Shown here in pieces: positions 39,688 through 49,113 of a DNA stretch of 64,000 nucleotides. Origin of the DNA: Methanothrix sp. Its GTDB lineage: Archaea > Halobacteriota > Methanosarcinia > Methanotrichales > Methanotrichaceae. Every line of letters begins with the position of its first letter. Position 1 is the first letter of the stretch. Made by a program: the position numbers and the translations under genes. The notes below the pieces were generated by a model. It saw only the letters and a program-made list of their open reading frames with translations. It was not told where the DNA came from and did no database searches. The DNA is taken from positions 62,001 to 126,000 of the forward strand of contig JAPKXZ010000074.1 of the NCBI GenBank assembly GCA_026394555.1, in the 5' to 3' direction.

Positions 39688-41184
39688 ATGTCTCGCTTTC
39701 TCGTGATCCTCGGCACCACCTCCCATTCCGGCAAGAGCACTCTTGTTGCCGCCCTCTGCCGCCTGCTCTCCGATCGCGGCTTCAGAGTCGCGCCCTTCAA
39801 GTCCCAGAATATGAGCCTCAACTCCTGGGTCACCCAAAACGGCTCGGAGATCGGCATCGCCCAGGCGGTGCAGGCCTGGGCGGCCCGCATTGAGCCGACG
39901 GAGTTCATGAATCCCATCCTGCTCAAGCCTAAGGGCGACCGCACCTCTCAGGTCATCGTCCTGGGCAGTCCCGTGGCCGACAAATCGGCAGAGGAGTACT
40001 ATCGCGAGATCGATGGGCTCAAGGGGGTGGTGGACCGATCTTTGCAGGAGCTGGAGAAGGACTACGACTACATAGTAGTAGAAGGCGCGGGCGGAGCGGC
40101 AGAGATCAACCTCTACGATCGGGATATCGCCAATATCTACGTGGCCCGCCTCCTAAGGGCTTCAATAATCCTGGTAGGGGACATCGAGCGGGGTGGCGTC
40201 TTCGCCAGCCTTTTCGGCACGGTGCAGCTTTTGCCCGATGACATCCGGCCACTCGTAAAAGGCCTGGTTATCAACAAATTCCGGGGCGATCCTGCCATCT
40301 TGGGCAGCGGCCTGAAGACGCTGGAAGAGCTCACCGGCGTCCCCGTGCTGGGCGTCCTGCCCTACCTGGATCTAGACATACCCTCCGAGGACTCTGTCTC
40401 TTTAGGCGACAAGAAAGCGGGGCCCGCGGGCGAGCAGGTCGATATCGCGGTGATCAGGCTGCCGCGCATCAGCAACTTCACCGACTTCGAACCCTTGGAA
40501 CGGCTGGCGCGTATTCGCTACGTTGGCCTCTCGGAAGAGCTGGGCTGCCCGGATGCGGTGATCATTCCCGGCACCAAGAACACCGTCTCCGACCTCTTGG
40601 AGATGCAGGAAAAAGGTATGGCCGATCAGATAAAATCCCTGCCGGACACTCCGGTCCTGGGCATCTGCGGAGGCTACCAGATGCTGGGCCGGGCGATCAT
40701 TGACTGCGGCATTGAGGAGACCGTGGGAACAATCCCCGGTCTGGGTCTGCTGGATGCTGTGACCCGCTTCGACCTTTATGAGAAGAGGACGGTGCAGGTG
40801 AAAAAGACAGTTACGGGCAGCGGCCCCATCCTGGAGCCGATCCGCGGCCAAATCGTCACAGGCTATGAGATTCACATGGGTATGACCAGCCCCCAGGGGC
40901 AAAAGGCCTTCGGAGACGACGGCGCTGTATCGGAAAGCGGAATGGTGATAGGCACCTATCTGCATGGCATCTTCGAGAATGAAAACTTCCGCAATGCTTT
41001 TCTCGAATTCCTGCGCCGCCGCAAAAATCCCGGCCAGGACCAAGAATTGTTCCCCAAGACGGAAATAGGGACGAAGGCTGCGAAGGGAGATGGCTTCGCG
41101 AAGCTTGCCGCGGCGGTAGAGGCAAACTTGGATATGGAGAAGATCTGGCGAATGATTGACCTGGATTCGCCTTGTGCGCCGTAA
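39688..41184 (+). CDS. cobQ: Adenosylcobyric acid synthase (cobQ)
   Basis: A 498-residue enzyme that amidates four side chains of adenosylcobyrinic acid a,c-diamide, late in vitamin B12 synthesis; methanogens need corrinoids for methyltransferases. The N-terminal P-loop-like ATPase domain begins MSRFLVILGTTSHSGKSTL, with FKSQNMSLNSWVT and the DIERGGVFASLFGT signature. The C-terminal type I glutamine amidotransferase has nucleophile Cys in LGICGGYQMLG near 325-335 and late His in GYEIHMGMT/GTYLHGIFE. ATG 39688 (TTG 39667 rejected). It ends three bases before the Dph6-type fusion gene, so the two may be co-transcribed. Confidence 0.95.
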   Translation: MSRFLVILGTTSHSGKSTLVAALCRLLSDRGFRVAPFKSQNMSLNSWVTQNGSEIGIAQAVQAWAARIEPTEFMNPILLKPKGDRTSQVIVLGSPVADKSAEEYYREIDGLKGVVDRSLQELEKDYDYIVVEGAGGAAEINLYDRDIANIYVARLLRASIILVGDIERGGVFASLFGTVQLLPDDIRPLVKGLVINKFRGDPAILGSGLKTLEELTGVPVLGVLPYLDLDIPSEDSVSLGDKKAGPAGEQVDIAVIRLPRISNFTDFEPLERLARIRYVGLSEELGCPDAVIIPGTKNTVSDLLEMQEKGMADQIKSLPDTPVLGICGGYQMLGRAIIDCGIEETVGTIPGLGLLDAVTRFDLYEKRTVQVKKTVTGSGPILEPIRGQIVTGYEIHMGMTSPQGQKAFGDDGAVSESGMVIGTYLHGIFENENFRNAFLEFLRRRKNPGQDQELFPKTEIGTKAAKGDGFAKLAAAVEANLDMEKIWRMIDLDSPCAP

Positions 41185-41187
41185 AAC

Positions 41188-42504
41188 ATGATGAAACTGG
41201 GCGTGCTCTTCTCAGGCGGCAAGGACTCGGTCTTTGCCTGCCACCGGGCCATGGAAAAGAACCAGGTAGCCTGCCTGATAACTCTGGTCTCGGAGAACCC
41301 GGACAGCTACATGTTCCACACGCCCAACATTCGCCACACCGACCTGCAAGCGAAGGCCATGGGCATTCCCCTGCTCACCTGGCCCACGTACGGCATCAAA
41401 GAGGAGGAGCTGGCGGACCTGGCGGCGGCCATTACCGCCGCCCGGGAGAGATACGGCATCAGGGGAATCGTCACCGGAGCCATTGAGTCTGTCTACCAGG
41501 CGGCGCGTGTACAGAGGATCTGTCGCGACCAAGATATCTGGTGCTATAATCCCCTCTGGCAGACAAATCAGATCGATTACCTCCGCAGACTTTTAAAAGA
41601 AAACTTTTCCATCATCATCTCCGGGGTCTATGCCTATCCCTTCGATGCCTCCTGGTTGGGTGCAGAGTTGACGGAGGAGCGCATCCAAATGATGGAGCAG
41701 CTCCAGAAAAAATACAAGATAAATCCCTCTGGTGAGGGCGGAGAGCTGGAGACCTATGTCCTGGATGGCCCCCTTTTCCAGAAGAGAATTGAGATCATGA
41801 AGGCATCCCAGAGCTATGCCAACTATCGGGGGCAGTTTGTCATAGAAGATATGCAACTGGTGGGGAAACCGGGGAAGGCAATAAGTTCGGAAATGGACGG
41901 GAAAAATCCGTACGAAGGACAAAATCCAACGGAGATGATGCATCAGAGGTCGTGCATCCTTCTGGTTGACCTGTGCTATGAAAAAGACTCCTTATCCCGG
42001 TACGAATTTGTCCACCCCATTAGAGATACGCTACAAAAATTGGGCTTTCTTTGCAACATTTTGCATTATACCGAGGTCAAGCCGCCGCATCTCGCCAACT
42101 ACGATAAAATTATCCTTTGCGGAACGGCCCTGATGGACAATGTTTATGCCGAGCATTTAGAGCTCTTCTCCTGGATAAAGGATTGCAAAAAGCCCATTTT
42201 AGGAATCTGCGCCGGCATGCAGGTCATCAGCGCCGTTTATGGCGGATCGATAGTGTCAAATCGGGCAATCGGCCTGGAAGAGATAGAGGTCGTCAGGGAT
42301 TCATCGCTGCTGGGCGAGCCGCGGCAGATAGAAGTCTATCACCTTCATAACTATGCAGTGACATTGCCGGAGGGATTCCTGCAGCTGGCGGGAAGGACGA
42401 ACGACATAGAGGCCTTCTTGCACTACATGAAACCCATCTTCGGTGTATTATTCCACCCCGAGGTCAGGAATAGATGGATTTTGGATAAATTTGCGTGTTT
42501 GTAA
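41188..42504 (+). CDS. Diphthine-ammonia ligase (Dph6-like) fused to glutamine amidotransferase
   Basis: A 438-residue fusion. Residues 1-230 are a Dph6/MJ0570-type ATP pyrophosphatase: LGVLFSGGKDSVFACHRA (PP-loop SGGKDS), SYMFHTPNIRHTD, VTGAIESVYQAARVQRIC, and NPSGEGGELETYVLDGPLF. Residues from about 255 are a class I glutamine amidotransferase with nucleophile Cys in LGICAGMQVISAVYGG and the His-Glu pair in FGVLFHPEVRNR. Dph6 makes the final amide of diphthamide on elongation factor aEF2 from free ammonia; the extra domain would supply ammonia from glutamine. It starts three bases after cobQ (ATGATG). No linker disruption is seen. The assignment of domain families is strong, the chemistry inferred. 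Confidence 0.85.
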   Translation: MMKLGVLFSGGKDSVFACHRAMEKNQVACLITLVSENPDSYMFHTPNIRHTDLQAKAMGIPLLTWPTYGIKEEELADLAAAITAARERYGIRGIVTGAIESVYQAARVQRICRDQDIWCYNPLWQTNQIDYLRRLLKENFSIIISGVYAYPFDASWLGAELTEERIQMMEQLQKKYKINPSGEGGELETYVLDGPLFQKRIEIMKASQSYANYRGQFVIEDMQLVGKPGKAISSEMDGKNPYEGQNPTEMMHQRSCILLVDLCYEKDSLSRYEFVHPIRDTLQKLGFLCNILHYTEVKPPHLANYDKIILCGTALMDNVYAEHLELFSWIKDCKKPILGICAGMQVISAVYGGSIVSNRAIGLEEIEVVRDSSLLGEPRQIEVYHLHNYAVTLPEGFLQLAGRTNDIEAFLHYMKPIFGVLFHPEVRNRWILDKFACL

Positions 42505-42513
42505 TAATATAGA

Positions 42514-43338
42514 TCACACAATATCTCTTAGTTTCTCCGCGGAGATCTTTACTTTAAAGGATTTATCCGGAACATTGAACTTTTTCAGGTGGCTGGTCTC
42601 AAAATTGTCTCTCATATAAACGGCACACATCGTATTTGAAATATGATAAATAGAGTCTAGCCGATCTTTCGGACTGCCATCTAAAATTCCCGCCAGAACC
42701 GACCATCTTACGGTCTCCGGCCCAAAGCCGTAATCGTGCCAGACTATGACGGATTTTTCATCTCTAAGGAGCGGATAGGCATTTTGCGTGTCTATCTTTA
42801 CCGTCTCGTAATGATGGTCTCCATCAATGAATATCACATCAAATTTTTTATTGAGTTTTGAGAAATCAAAGAAGCGAGAGTCATGACCTATATGTTCGAC
42901 ATTATTTAGCTTTTTAGAAAAAAATTTGTTATTTTTTATAAAATCTTCACCAAAGCCCAAACGACTCATCTCTTCCTCGGATAGACTTAGGGTGACGCAA
43001 TTCTTTGCTATTTTTGCCACATTAGCTACGCTTTCTCCTCTCCAGGTCCCAATTTCCAAGTACGAGCATTCTTCATGCATTCTCACAAGGGATTTCAGCA
43101 GCGCCAAGTCGGTTAACATGGATGTACCGTCGAGGAAACTGTATGGTTCAACCGTTTCCGAAAAGCAGGGGAATATGCTCAAGAGGTCTACCACCGGCAT
43201 GCCTTGAAAAAGACCGTATTTTTTTATTACATATTCCTTTTTATCCGTCTCCTCATCCATGACTCGTAGCAGACGCTCCGGACTTTTTGAAAGCACTTTT
43301 ATTATCTTAAAAATTGTTTTTGCATTATACATTTTCAT
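42514..43338 (-). CDS. Class I SAM-dependent methyltransferase (Methyltransf_24 type)
   Basis: A 274-residue protein with the methyltransferase core: CSYLEIGTWRGESVANVA (motif I, near 92-109), later KKFDVIFIDGDHHYETVK near 163-180, and VIVWHDYGFG near 197-206. The IDGDHHYE...WHDY pattern is that of cephalosporin-hydroxylase-like methyltransferases often found in glycan loci. Substrate unknown. ATG 43338; convergent with the Dph6 fusion, with nine bases between stops. It is oriented away from the homocitrate synthase gene, with the palindrome described at 43382 between them. Confidence 0.75.
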   Translation of the reverse strand: MKMYNAKTIFKIIKVLSKSPERLLRVMDEETDKKEYVIKKYGLFQGMPVVDLLSIFPCFSETVEPYSFLDGTSMLTDLALLKSLVRMHEECSYLEIGTWRGESVANVAKIAKNCVTLSLSEEEMSRLGFGEDFIKNNKFFSKKLNNVEHIGHDSRFFDFSKLNKKFDVIFIDGDHHYETVKIDTQNAYPLLRDEKSVIVWHDYGFGPETVRWSVLAGILDGSPKDRLDSIYHISNTMCAVYMRDNFETSHLKKFNVPDKSFKVKISAEKLRDIV

Positions 43339-43381
43339 CCTCAGAATAGCCCGTGAATTTTAGATGCACGGGTGACGTATG

Positions 43382-43407
43382 GCAATAGGGATATATTTAC
43401 CTATTGC
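43382..43407. promoter_or_regulatory. Palindrome around a TATA box between divergent genes
   Basis: GCAATAGG (43382-43389) and CCTATTGC (43400-43407) are exact reverse complements, and the spacer GATATATTTA is a TATA box. A second inverted repeat CCCGTG...CACGGG lies at 43350-43372. This looks like an operator on the promoter of the methyltransferase gene (about 50 bases away) or of the aksA-like gene. Confidence 0.5.
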
Positions 43408-43477
43408 GGGTAGGTCTGGCGGAAACCCCTTTCCTTCGAAACCGATTTATGTAATGAATTATCACTATTAGCGCGCT

Positions 43478-44662
43478 ATGCAAGACTACTCCCTCAATCA
43501 GTTCTTGGCCCTGGCCAAGACACCACCTCTGGACATCGAGATATGCGATGTAACCCTTCGCGACGGTGAGCAGATGCCGGGGGTAGTCTTTCGCGCCGAT
43601 GAAAAATTGGATATAGCTCTGCGGCTGGACGAGATCGGCGTCGAGGTTATAGAAGCCGGTTTTCCTGTCGTCTCCGCGGCCGAGATGAATGCCGTAAAAG
43701 AGGTCTGCAATCTGGGACTTGATGCCAAGATCTCAGCGCTCTGCCGGTCCGTCAAGAAGGATGTCGACGCAGCCATTGAATGCGGCGCGGACATGGTCAG
43801 CGTCTTCATCGCTACCTCTGATCTTCATCTCAAGTACAAATTGCACATGAGCTGTCCTGAGGCGATTTCTTGCGCGCTGCAAACTGTGGAGTACGCCAAG
43901 GACCATGGCCTGATTGTACGCTTCTCAGCCGAAGATGCCACGCGCACCGATTTCGAGATTCTAAAGAAGCTTTACAAGAAGGCAGAGGATTACCATGCCG
44001 ATTACATCAGCGTTGCCGACACCGTGGGAATCATGAATCCGCGCACGACATATTACATGATAAGCGAGCTGAAAAAAGTTGTCAAGGTCCCGATCTGCAT
44101 GCACTGCCACGACGACCTGGGAATGGCCCTGGCCAACACCCTGGCCGGAGCGGAAGCCGGGGCCAAGCAGCTGCATACTACGGTAAACGGCATTGGTGAA
44201 CGCAGCGGAAACACGCCATTAGAAGAGCTGCTGGTAACTTTACGGCTGCATTACGACCTGGGAGGTTACGATCTTACCAAGGTAAAGGACCTATCCAAGC
44301 TGGTGGAGACCTACTCAGAGGTCCCTGTGGCCAGGAATAAGGCCGTCGTGGGCAGCAATGCTTTTGCCCATGAGTCGGGAATCCATGTGGCGGCCGTCTT
44401 GGAAGAGCCCAGGACCTATGAACTCTACTCCCCGGAAATGGTGGGCGCTGCCCGGCACATCATCATAGGCAAGCACACCGGAGCCAAGGCACTAAAATAT
44501 ATCACGCAGAGAATGGGCTACTACTTAAAGGACAAAGAGCTTGGGGACCTATCGGAACGGGTGAAGCTGTGCAGCGAGTTCAAGCATCCCATAAACTGCG
44601 AGGAGCTTAGGAAGTTGATATTGAACATGGAGAATATCGAGGTTATTTATCCGGGGCCTTAA
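43478..44662 (+). CDS. aksA: Homocitrate synthase family protein (AksA-like)
   Basis: A 394-residue HMGL-domain enzyme of the isopropylmalate/homocitrate/citramalate synthase family. Motifs are IEICDVTLRDGEQMPGVVF (metal/acetyl-CoA site), MSVFIATSDLHL, the metal HxH in VPICMHCHDDLGMALAN, GIGERSGNTPLEELL, and the C-terminal AFAHESGIHVAAV. It lacks the long regulatory C-terminal domain of leucine-pathway enzymes, as AksA does. AksA starts coenzyme B (7-mercaptoheptanoyl) synthesis from 2-oxoglutarate. A citramalate synthase role cannot be excluded from sequence alone. ATG 43478. Confidence 0.75.
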   Translation: MQDYSLNQFLALAKTPPLDIEICDVTLRDGEQMPGVVFRADEKLDIALRLDEIGVEVIEAGFPVVSAAEMNAVKEVCNLGLDAKISALCRSVKKDVDAAIECGADMVSVFIATSDLHLKYKLHMSCPEAISCALQTVEYAKDHGLIVRFSAEDATRTDFEILKKLYKKAEDYHADYISVADTVGIMNPRTTYYMISELKKVVKVPICMHCHDDLGMALANTLAGAEAGAKQLHTTVNGIGERSGNTPLEELLVTLRLHYDLGGYDLTKVKDLSKLVETYSEVPVARNKAVVGSNAFAHESGIHVAAVLEEPRTYELYSPEMVGAARHIIIGKHTGAKALKYITQRMGYYLKDKELGDLSERVKLCSEFKHPINCEELRKLILNMENIEVIYPGP

Positions 44663-44742
44663 TTGATTTGAGGGACACGATCTATTTTACTGCCAAAGGA
44701 TTTATGCAGGAGCCTCTTTTTGCTTGAAGCAATGGTGATATT

Positions 44743-46191
44743 ATGAGCCAGCGGCAGCTTCTGGCGAAACGAATTGGTCTGGTGGCCTTAACCAACCTGC
44801 TCGTGGAGGCAAACACACTCATTATGCTCCCCCTTCTCACCAAGAACCTGCCAATATCCGAGTATGGCGTCTGGGTTCAGATCTCAGTGACCATAGGCCT
44901 TATTCCCGCCGTGGCCCTTCTGGGACTGCCTTACTCTATGGTGAGATTCCTGCCGTCCGCCAAAGGAAGAGAGAATATTCAGGAAATATTTTATTCGATG
45001 GCGGCGATAATTGCTATTGCCGGACTGGTGGCAGCCACCGGAATTTTTCTCCTGGCAGAGCCGATTGCATCAGCTCTTTTCGATGGGCGCCAGAATATCG
45101 TCGAAGCACTTTCTATATTAGTCTTTTTAGAGTGTTTGATCAGCATTCCGTTCGCTTATCTCCGGGGCGTTCAGCAGATTAAAAAATACTCAGCATTTAA
45201 TTTTGGGAAGGTATTTATCAGCTTGGTCCTGGTAATTTACTTCGTGCTTTCCGGCAAGGGAATTTTGGGAGCCGTGATGGGGCTGATATTCGCAGATATT
45301 CTGATATTTCTGGCGATGAGTTCGTTTGTATTCTCGGATGTGGGTGCATCATTTCCAAAATTCAAGAACATAAGAGAGCATCTGGTCTTCGGCATGCCTA
45401 CCATCCCTGGGAATCTATCAAGTTGGATTGTAAACTCGAGCAATCGCTACGTTATTGGGCTCTTGATGGGGACAACCTTTGTAGGTTACTTTTCTCCGGG
45501 ATATACCTTAGGCAATATGATCAACTTGTTTATAGCACCGCTATCATTCATACTGCCAGCCGCACTTTCCAAGCATTACGATGAGCATGAGACGGAAGAA
45601 GTGATAGCTATCTTAGGATTCTCACTGAAGTTTTTTCTGGCCTTGGGCATTCCTGCTGCCTTCGGACTGTCGCTCTTATCCCGACCCATATTGAATGTGC
45701 TGTCCACACCAGAAATCGCAGCTCAGGGGTATATGATAACACCATTTATGGCCTTAGGTGCTCTGTTTCTTGGAGCTTATGCTATCGTTGCGCAGATCAT
45801 GGTCCTGGAAAAAAATACAGTACTTACAGGTAAAATATGGATCATTGCCGCGGTTTTGAATCTTGGATCCAGCTTTCTGTTGATAACCTACGTGGGAATA
45901 ATCGGAGGAGCTATCGCTACATTGATCTCATTCGCCTTCGTGTTTATTACTACTAGTTATTATGCCAAAAAATCGATAAAAATATCGTTCCACCTGAATT
46001 TTGTTGCTAAAAGCTTGGTAGCTTCGCTGGCCATGTCTTTTCTACTGCTCATACTAAGGCCGGAAGGTGTCGCAGGATTAGCTCTGTCCATAGCAATCGG
46101 CGCTCTGATGTACTTTATCGTTTTATTGGCATTAAAAGGATTTACAAAAGAGGAGATTGCGTTTATTAGAACTCTGCGATATAATAAGTAA
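44743..46191 (+). CDS. Polysaccharide flippase (MATE/Wzx-type)
   Basis: A 482-residue integral membrane protein with about 12-14 helices; the start ...AKRIGLVALTNLLVEANTLI and ENIQEIFYSMAAIIAIAGLVA are like Wzx/RfbX flippases. C-terminal helices VAKSLVASLAMSFLLLILRP and LSIAIGALMYFIVLLALKGF. It should flip lipid-linked glycans outward across the membrane. GGTGAT lies just before ATG 44743. It opens the surface-glycan locus, 112 bases before pseB, and may share the operon with the pse genes. Confidence 0.88.
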   Translation: MSQRQLLAKRIGLVALTNLLVEANTLIMLPLLTKNLPISEYGVWVQISVTIGLIPAVALLGLPYSMVRFLPSAKGRENIQEIFYSMAAIIAIAGLVAATGIFLLAEPIASALFDGRQNIVEALSILVFLECLISIPFAYLRGVQQIKKYSAFNFGKVFISLVLVIYFVLSGKGILGAVMGLIFADILIFLAMSSFVFSDVGASFPKFKNIREHLVFGMPTIPGNLSSWIVNSSNRYVIGLLMGTTFVGYFSPGYTLGNMINLFIAPLSFILPAALSKHYDEHETEEVIAILGFSLKFFLALGIPAAFGLSLLSRPILNVLSTPEIAAQGYMITPFMALGALFLGAYAIVAQIMVLEKNTVLTGKIWIIAAVLNLGSSFLLITYVGIIGGAIATLISFAFVFITTSYYAKKSIKISFHLNFVAKSLVASLAMSFLLLILRPEGVAGLALSIAIGALMYFIVLLALKGFTKEEIAFIRTLRYNK

Positions 46192-46303
46192 ATGGCTTGA
46201 GGACGAGCGGAATTAAACCGGCAAGTCGAGAAGCCTTTAAATCCTGGTCGCGTATAGATCCATTTATTACATCCGGTGCGGCAATAATCCAAAAGGGAAT
46301 TCA

Positions 46304-47284
46304 ATGTTCGACGATCTTAATATCCTGGTCACGGGTGGAACGGGCTCTTTCGGCAGGAAGTTCACAGAGATAATGCTTCGCGAATACAGCCCTAGACGGC
46401 TGGTAATCTTTAGCAGAGGCGAACTCAAACAGCATGAGATGCGCCAGATATTTCCCGACACGGGAAACTCCCCGGTGCGTTACTTCATTGGCGATGTAAG
46501 AGATAAAGAGCGCCTTTACAGAGCCTTCAATAAAGTTGATGTGGTTATACATGCCGCTGCTCTTAAGCAGGTTCCTGCTTGCGAATATAATCCATTTGAA
46601 GCTATTCAGACCAATATCATCGGTGCTAAGAATGTGATAGATGCGGCTATTGATCGCGGTGTGAAAACGGTCATGGCCATTAGCACGGATAAAGCCGTCA
46701 ACCCCATCAATCTTTATGGTGCGACTAAGCTATGTGCCGAGAAGATGTTCGTCCAGGCCAATGCCTATTCCGGCGTTGAAGGCCCCAAATTTTCCGTATG
46801 CCGCTATGGAAATGTTGTTGGCAGCCGTGGCAGCGTCATGCCCCTCTTCAAGAAACAACGTGAGTGTGGAACAGTTACGGTTACGGATCCTCGCATGACC
46901 AGGTTTTGGATCACCCTCAATCGGGGCGTTAGGTTTGTGATGCAGTGCACAGAAGATATGCATGGCGGTGAGATATTCGTGCCCAAGATTCCCAGCTCCA
47001 AGATCATGGATCTGACGCAAGCGATGGCACCCGGGTGCGCCGTAAACTACATCGGTATTAGGGGCGGAGAGAAGCTGCATGAGGTTCTTGTCTCTGAAGA
47101 TGAGGCTAGACATGCCGTTGTGCTGGATGATAAGTATGTGATCATGCCCACTCATCCCTGGTGGAAAGTGGAAAACTGGGCGGGCTCCACGAGGATGGAA
47201 GAAGGCTCAAGCTATTCCAGTGACAGCAACGAAGAGTGGTTATCCGTGGAGGAGTTGAGACGGCTTGGCGAGGGCGAGGAGTGA
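46304..47284 (+). CDS. pseB: UDP-GlcNAc 4,6-dehydratase/5-epimerase (pseB)
   Basis: First enzyme of CMP-pseudaminic acid synthesis: UDP-GlcNAc to UDP-2-acetamido-2,6-dideoxy-beta-L-arabino-hexos-4-ulose. A 326-residue extended SDR. The NAD(P) loop is TGGTGSFGRKF near 11-21, and the active-site YxxxK is NLYGATKLCAEKMF near 137-150, preceded by MAISTDKAVNP. C-terminal residues AVNYIGIRGGEKLHEVL match PseB. TATA-like CTTTAAATCC near 46232. Overlaps pseC by 20 bases. Confidence 0.93.
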   Translation: MFDDLNILVTGGTGSFGRKFTEIMLREYSPRRLVIFSRGELKQHEMRQIFPDTGNSPVRYFIGDVRDKERLYRAFNKVDVVIHAAALKQVPACEYNPFEAIQTNIIGAKNVIDAAIDRGVKTVMAISTDKAVNPINLYGATKLCAEKMFVQANAYSGVEGPKFSVCRYGNVVGSRGSVMPLFKKQRECGTVTVTDPRMTRFWITLNRGVRFVMQCTEDMHGGEIFVPKIPSSKIMDLTQAMAPGCAVNYIGIRGGEKLHEVLVSEDEARHAVVLDDKYVIMPTHPWWKVENWAGSTRMEEGSSYSSDSNEEWLSVEELRRLGEGEE

Positions 47285-48470
47285 AGAAAAGCTGGCGATA
47301 GAGGGCGGAAGGCCGGTGCGCCGGACTTTTCTTCCCTATGGACATCAGAGCATCGATGAAGAGGACATCCAAGCAGTAGTTCGAGTCCTTCAATCCGACT
47401 GGATCACTACTGGCCCCAAGGTCGTCGAATTTGAGGAAGCCTTTACAGGTCGCGTGGACGCAAAGCACGCGGTTGCCTTCAGCTCCGGCACTGCCGCCCT
47501 GCACGGTGCGGCCTATGCTGCTGGCCTGCAGCCGGGTGACGAGGCCATCACCACGCCCATGACTTTTTGCGCTACTGCTAATTGCATTCTCTACCAGGGT
47601 GCAACACCTGTATTTGCCGATGTTACTGCCGATACTCTAAACATTAATCCTGAAGACGTGGCAAGCCGCATAACGGAAAAAACAAAGGCCATCATACCTG
47701 TGGATTATGCCGGCCATCCGGCAGATCTCGATCCGATTAGGGAGCTGGCCGAGGAGAGGAACCTCATAGTAATCGAGGATGCCTGCCACGCCCTTGGTGC
47801 CGGATACAAAGGAAAACAGGTGGGCGGGATTTGTGATATGACCGTCTTCAGCTTTCATCCTGTCAAACACATCACCACAGGGGAAGGCGGCATGGTTACC
47901 ACTGACGATGCTGATATGGCAGCAAGACTGCGGCTTTTTCGCAATCACGGGATAGAGGGCGATGCCCGGCAGCGCCAGGCAAAAGGGCAGTGGTATTATG
48001 AAATGGTGGATCTGGGATACAATTATCGTCTCACAGATATCGGTTGCGCACTCGGGCAGTCGCAGCTAAAGAAGTTGGATCAGAACCTTTCTCGCAGGCG
48101 AGAGATAGCAGCGTGCTATAATGCTGCATTAAAAGACATCCACGGGATTATATTGCCGACGGTAAAAAAAGAGGCTTTGCCAGCCTGGCATTTGTATCCG
48201 ATCCGGTTCGATCAATCATCTTTTCGTGCCGGACGGACAGAGATCTTTGCTGCTCTGCGAGCGGAGAACATAGGCGTAAACGTCCACTATATCCCAGTCC
48301 ACACTCATCCCTTTTACCAGAAACGCTTTGGCTATCATGGCAACGAGTATCCGGTTGCACAGGCCGCTTATGAGACCCTTATATCCTTGCCCATGTTCCA
48401 TGGCATGACTGATCAGGATGCAGAAAACGTAATCGATGCGACAGAGAAGGTGTTTGGGCATTATGCATAA
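47265..48470 (+). CDS. pseC: UDP-4-keto-sugar aminotransferase (pseC)
   Basis: PLP-dependent DegT/DnrJ aminotransferase, second step of pseudaminic acid synthesis. 401 residues: AIEGGRPVRRTFLPYGHQS, FSSGTAALHGAAYAAG, EDACHALGAGYKG and the PLP lysine in FSFHPVKHITTGEGG near 200-214; GYNYRLTDIGCALGQSQL follows. The TTG 47265 start gives the expected LAIEGG N-terminus, and it overlaps pseB. Its end overlaps the methylase gene by eight bases. Tight packing supports one operon. Confidence 0.92.
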   Translation: MARARSEEKLAIEGGRPVRRTFLPYGHQSIDEEDIQAVVRVLQSDWITTGPKVVEFEEAFTGRVDAKHAVAFSSGTAALHGAAYAAGLQPGDEAITTPMTFCATANCILYQGATPVFADVTADTLNINPEDVASRITEKTKAIIPVDYAGHPADLDPIRELAEERNLIVIEDACHALGAGYKGKQVGGICDMTVFSFHPVKHITTGEGGMVTTDDADMAARLRLFRNHGIEGDARQRQAKGQWYYEMVDLGYNYRLTDIGCALGQSQLKKLDQNLSRRREIAACYNAALKDIHGIILPTVKKEALPAWHLYPIRFDQSSFRAGRTEIFAALRAENIGVNVHYIPVHTHPFYQKRFGYHGNEYPVAQAAYETLISLPMFHGMTDQDAENVIDATEKVFGHYA

Positions 48471-49113
48471 TCTAACCGAGCAGGCTTCAAAATGGAGTGG
48501 AGCCTTTGGTCGTGAGTACACAGAACGAAATCCCCAATCCATCGAGGAGATGGAGGAGCTTTACACCAGGAATTACGGATTAACCAGGACAGAACTGAAT
48601 CGGAGATTTCTGGATAATCTGGATCGCTCAATTAGGATTTTAGAGGTAGGCTCAAATGTCGGTAATCAGCTCCTCTGCCTGCAAAGAATGGGCTTTGATT
48701 GCCTTTATGGCATCGAGTTGCAAAGTTATGCCGTCGAGATCGCCAAATCAAAAAGCAAAAATATTAACATCATTCAGGGGGAAGCATCCGATATACCCTT
48801 CAAAGATAGCTTTTTTGATATGGTCTTCACTTCCGGCGTACTCATCCATATCTCGCCCAAAAAATTGCCGGATGTTCTTGAGGAGATTCATAGGTGCACA
48901 AAGAAATACATCTTTGGCTTTGAGTACTATTCAGATGAGACCAAAGAGATCCCTTATCGAGGCAATAGCGATCTTCTTTGGAAGGCAGATTTTGCGGAAA
49001 AGTATCTCGAGCTGTTTGATGATCTGACCCTTGTAAAAGAAGAGCGCATCAAATATTTAGGAAATGATAATGTAGATACAATGTTTCTCTTGAAAAAAGA
49101 ATTACTGATATGA
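48463..49113 (+). CDS. Pseudaminic acid biosynthesis-associated methyltransferase
   Basis: A 216-residue class I SAM methyltransferase. Start MHNLTEQASKWSGAFGREYTERNP followed by IRILEVGSNVGNQL (motif I) and FFDMVFTSGVLIHISPKKL (motif post-II) are as I recall for TIGR03587-type pseudaminic acid-associated methylases. It suggests an O-methylated pseudaminic acid derivative on the surface. ATG 48463 overlaps the pseC stop; it ends with the ATGA overlap of pseF. Confidence 0.85.
   Translation: MHNLTEQASKWSGAFGREYTERNPQSIEEMEELYTRNYGLTRTELNRRFLDNLDRSIRILEVGSNVGNQLLCLQRMGFDCLYGIELQSYAVEIAKSKSKNINIIQGEASDIPFKDSFFDMVFTSGVLIHISPKKLPDVLEEIHRCTKKYIFGFEYYSDETKEIPYRGNSDLLWKADFAEKYLELFDDLTLVKEERIKYLGNDNVDTMFLLKKELLI

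Noticed and set aside
40402..41043. Long minus-strand frame of 213 codons opposite cobQ
   Set aside because: It is antisense to a well-supported cobQ, has no recognisable domain and reflects GC-rich codon structure.
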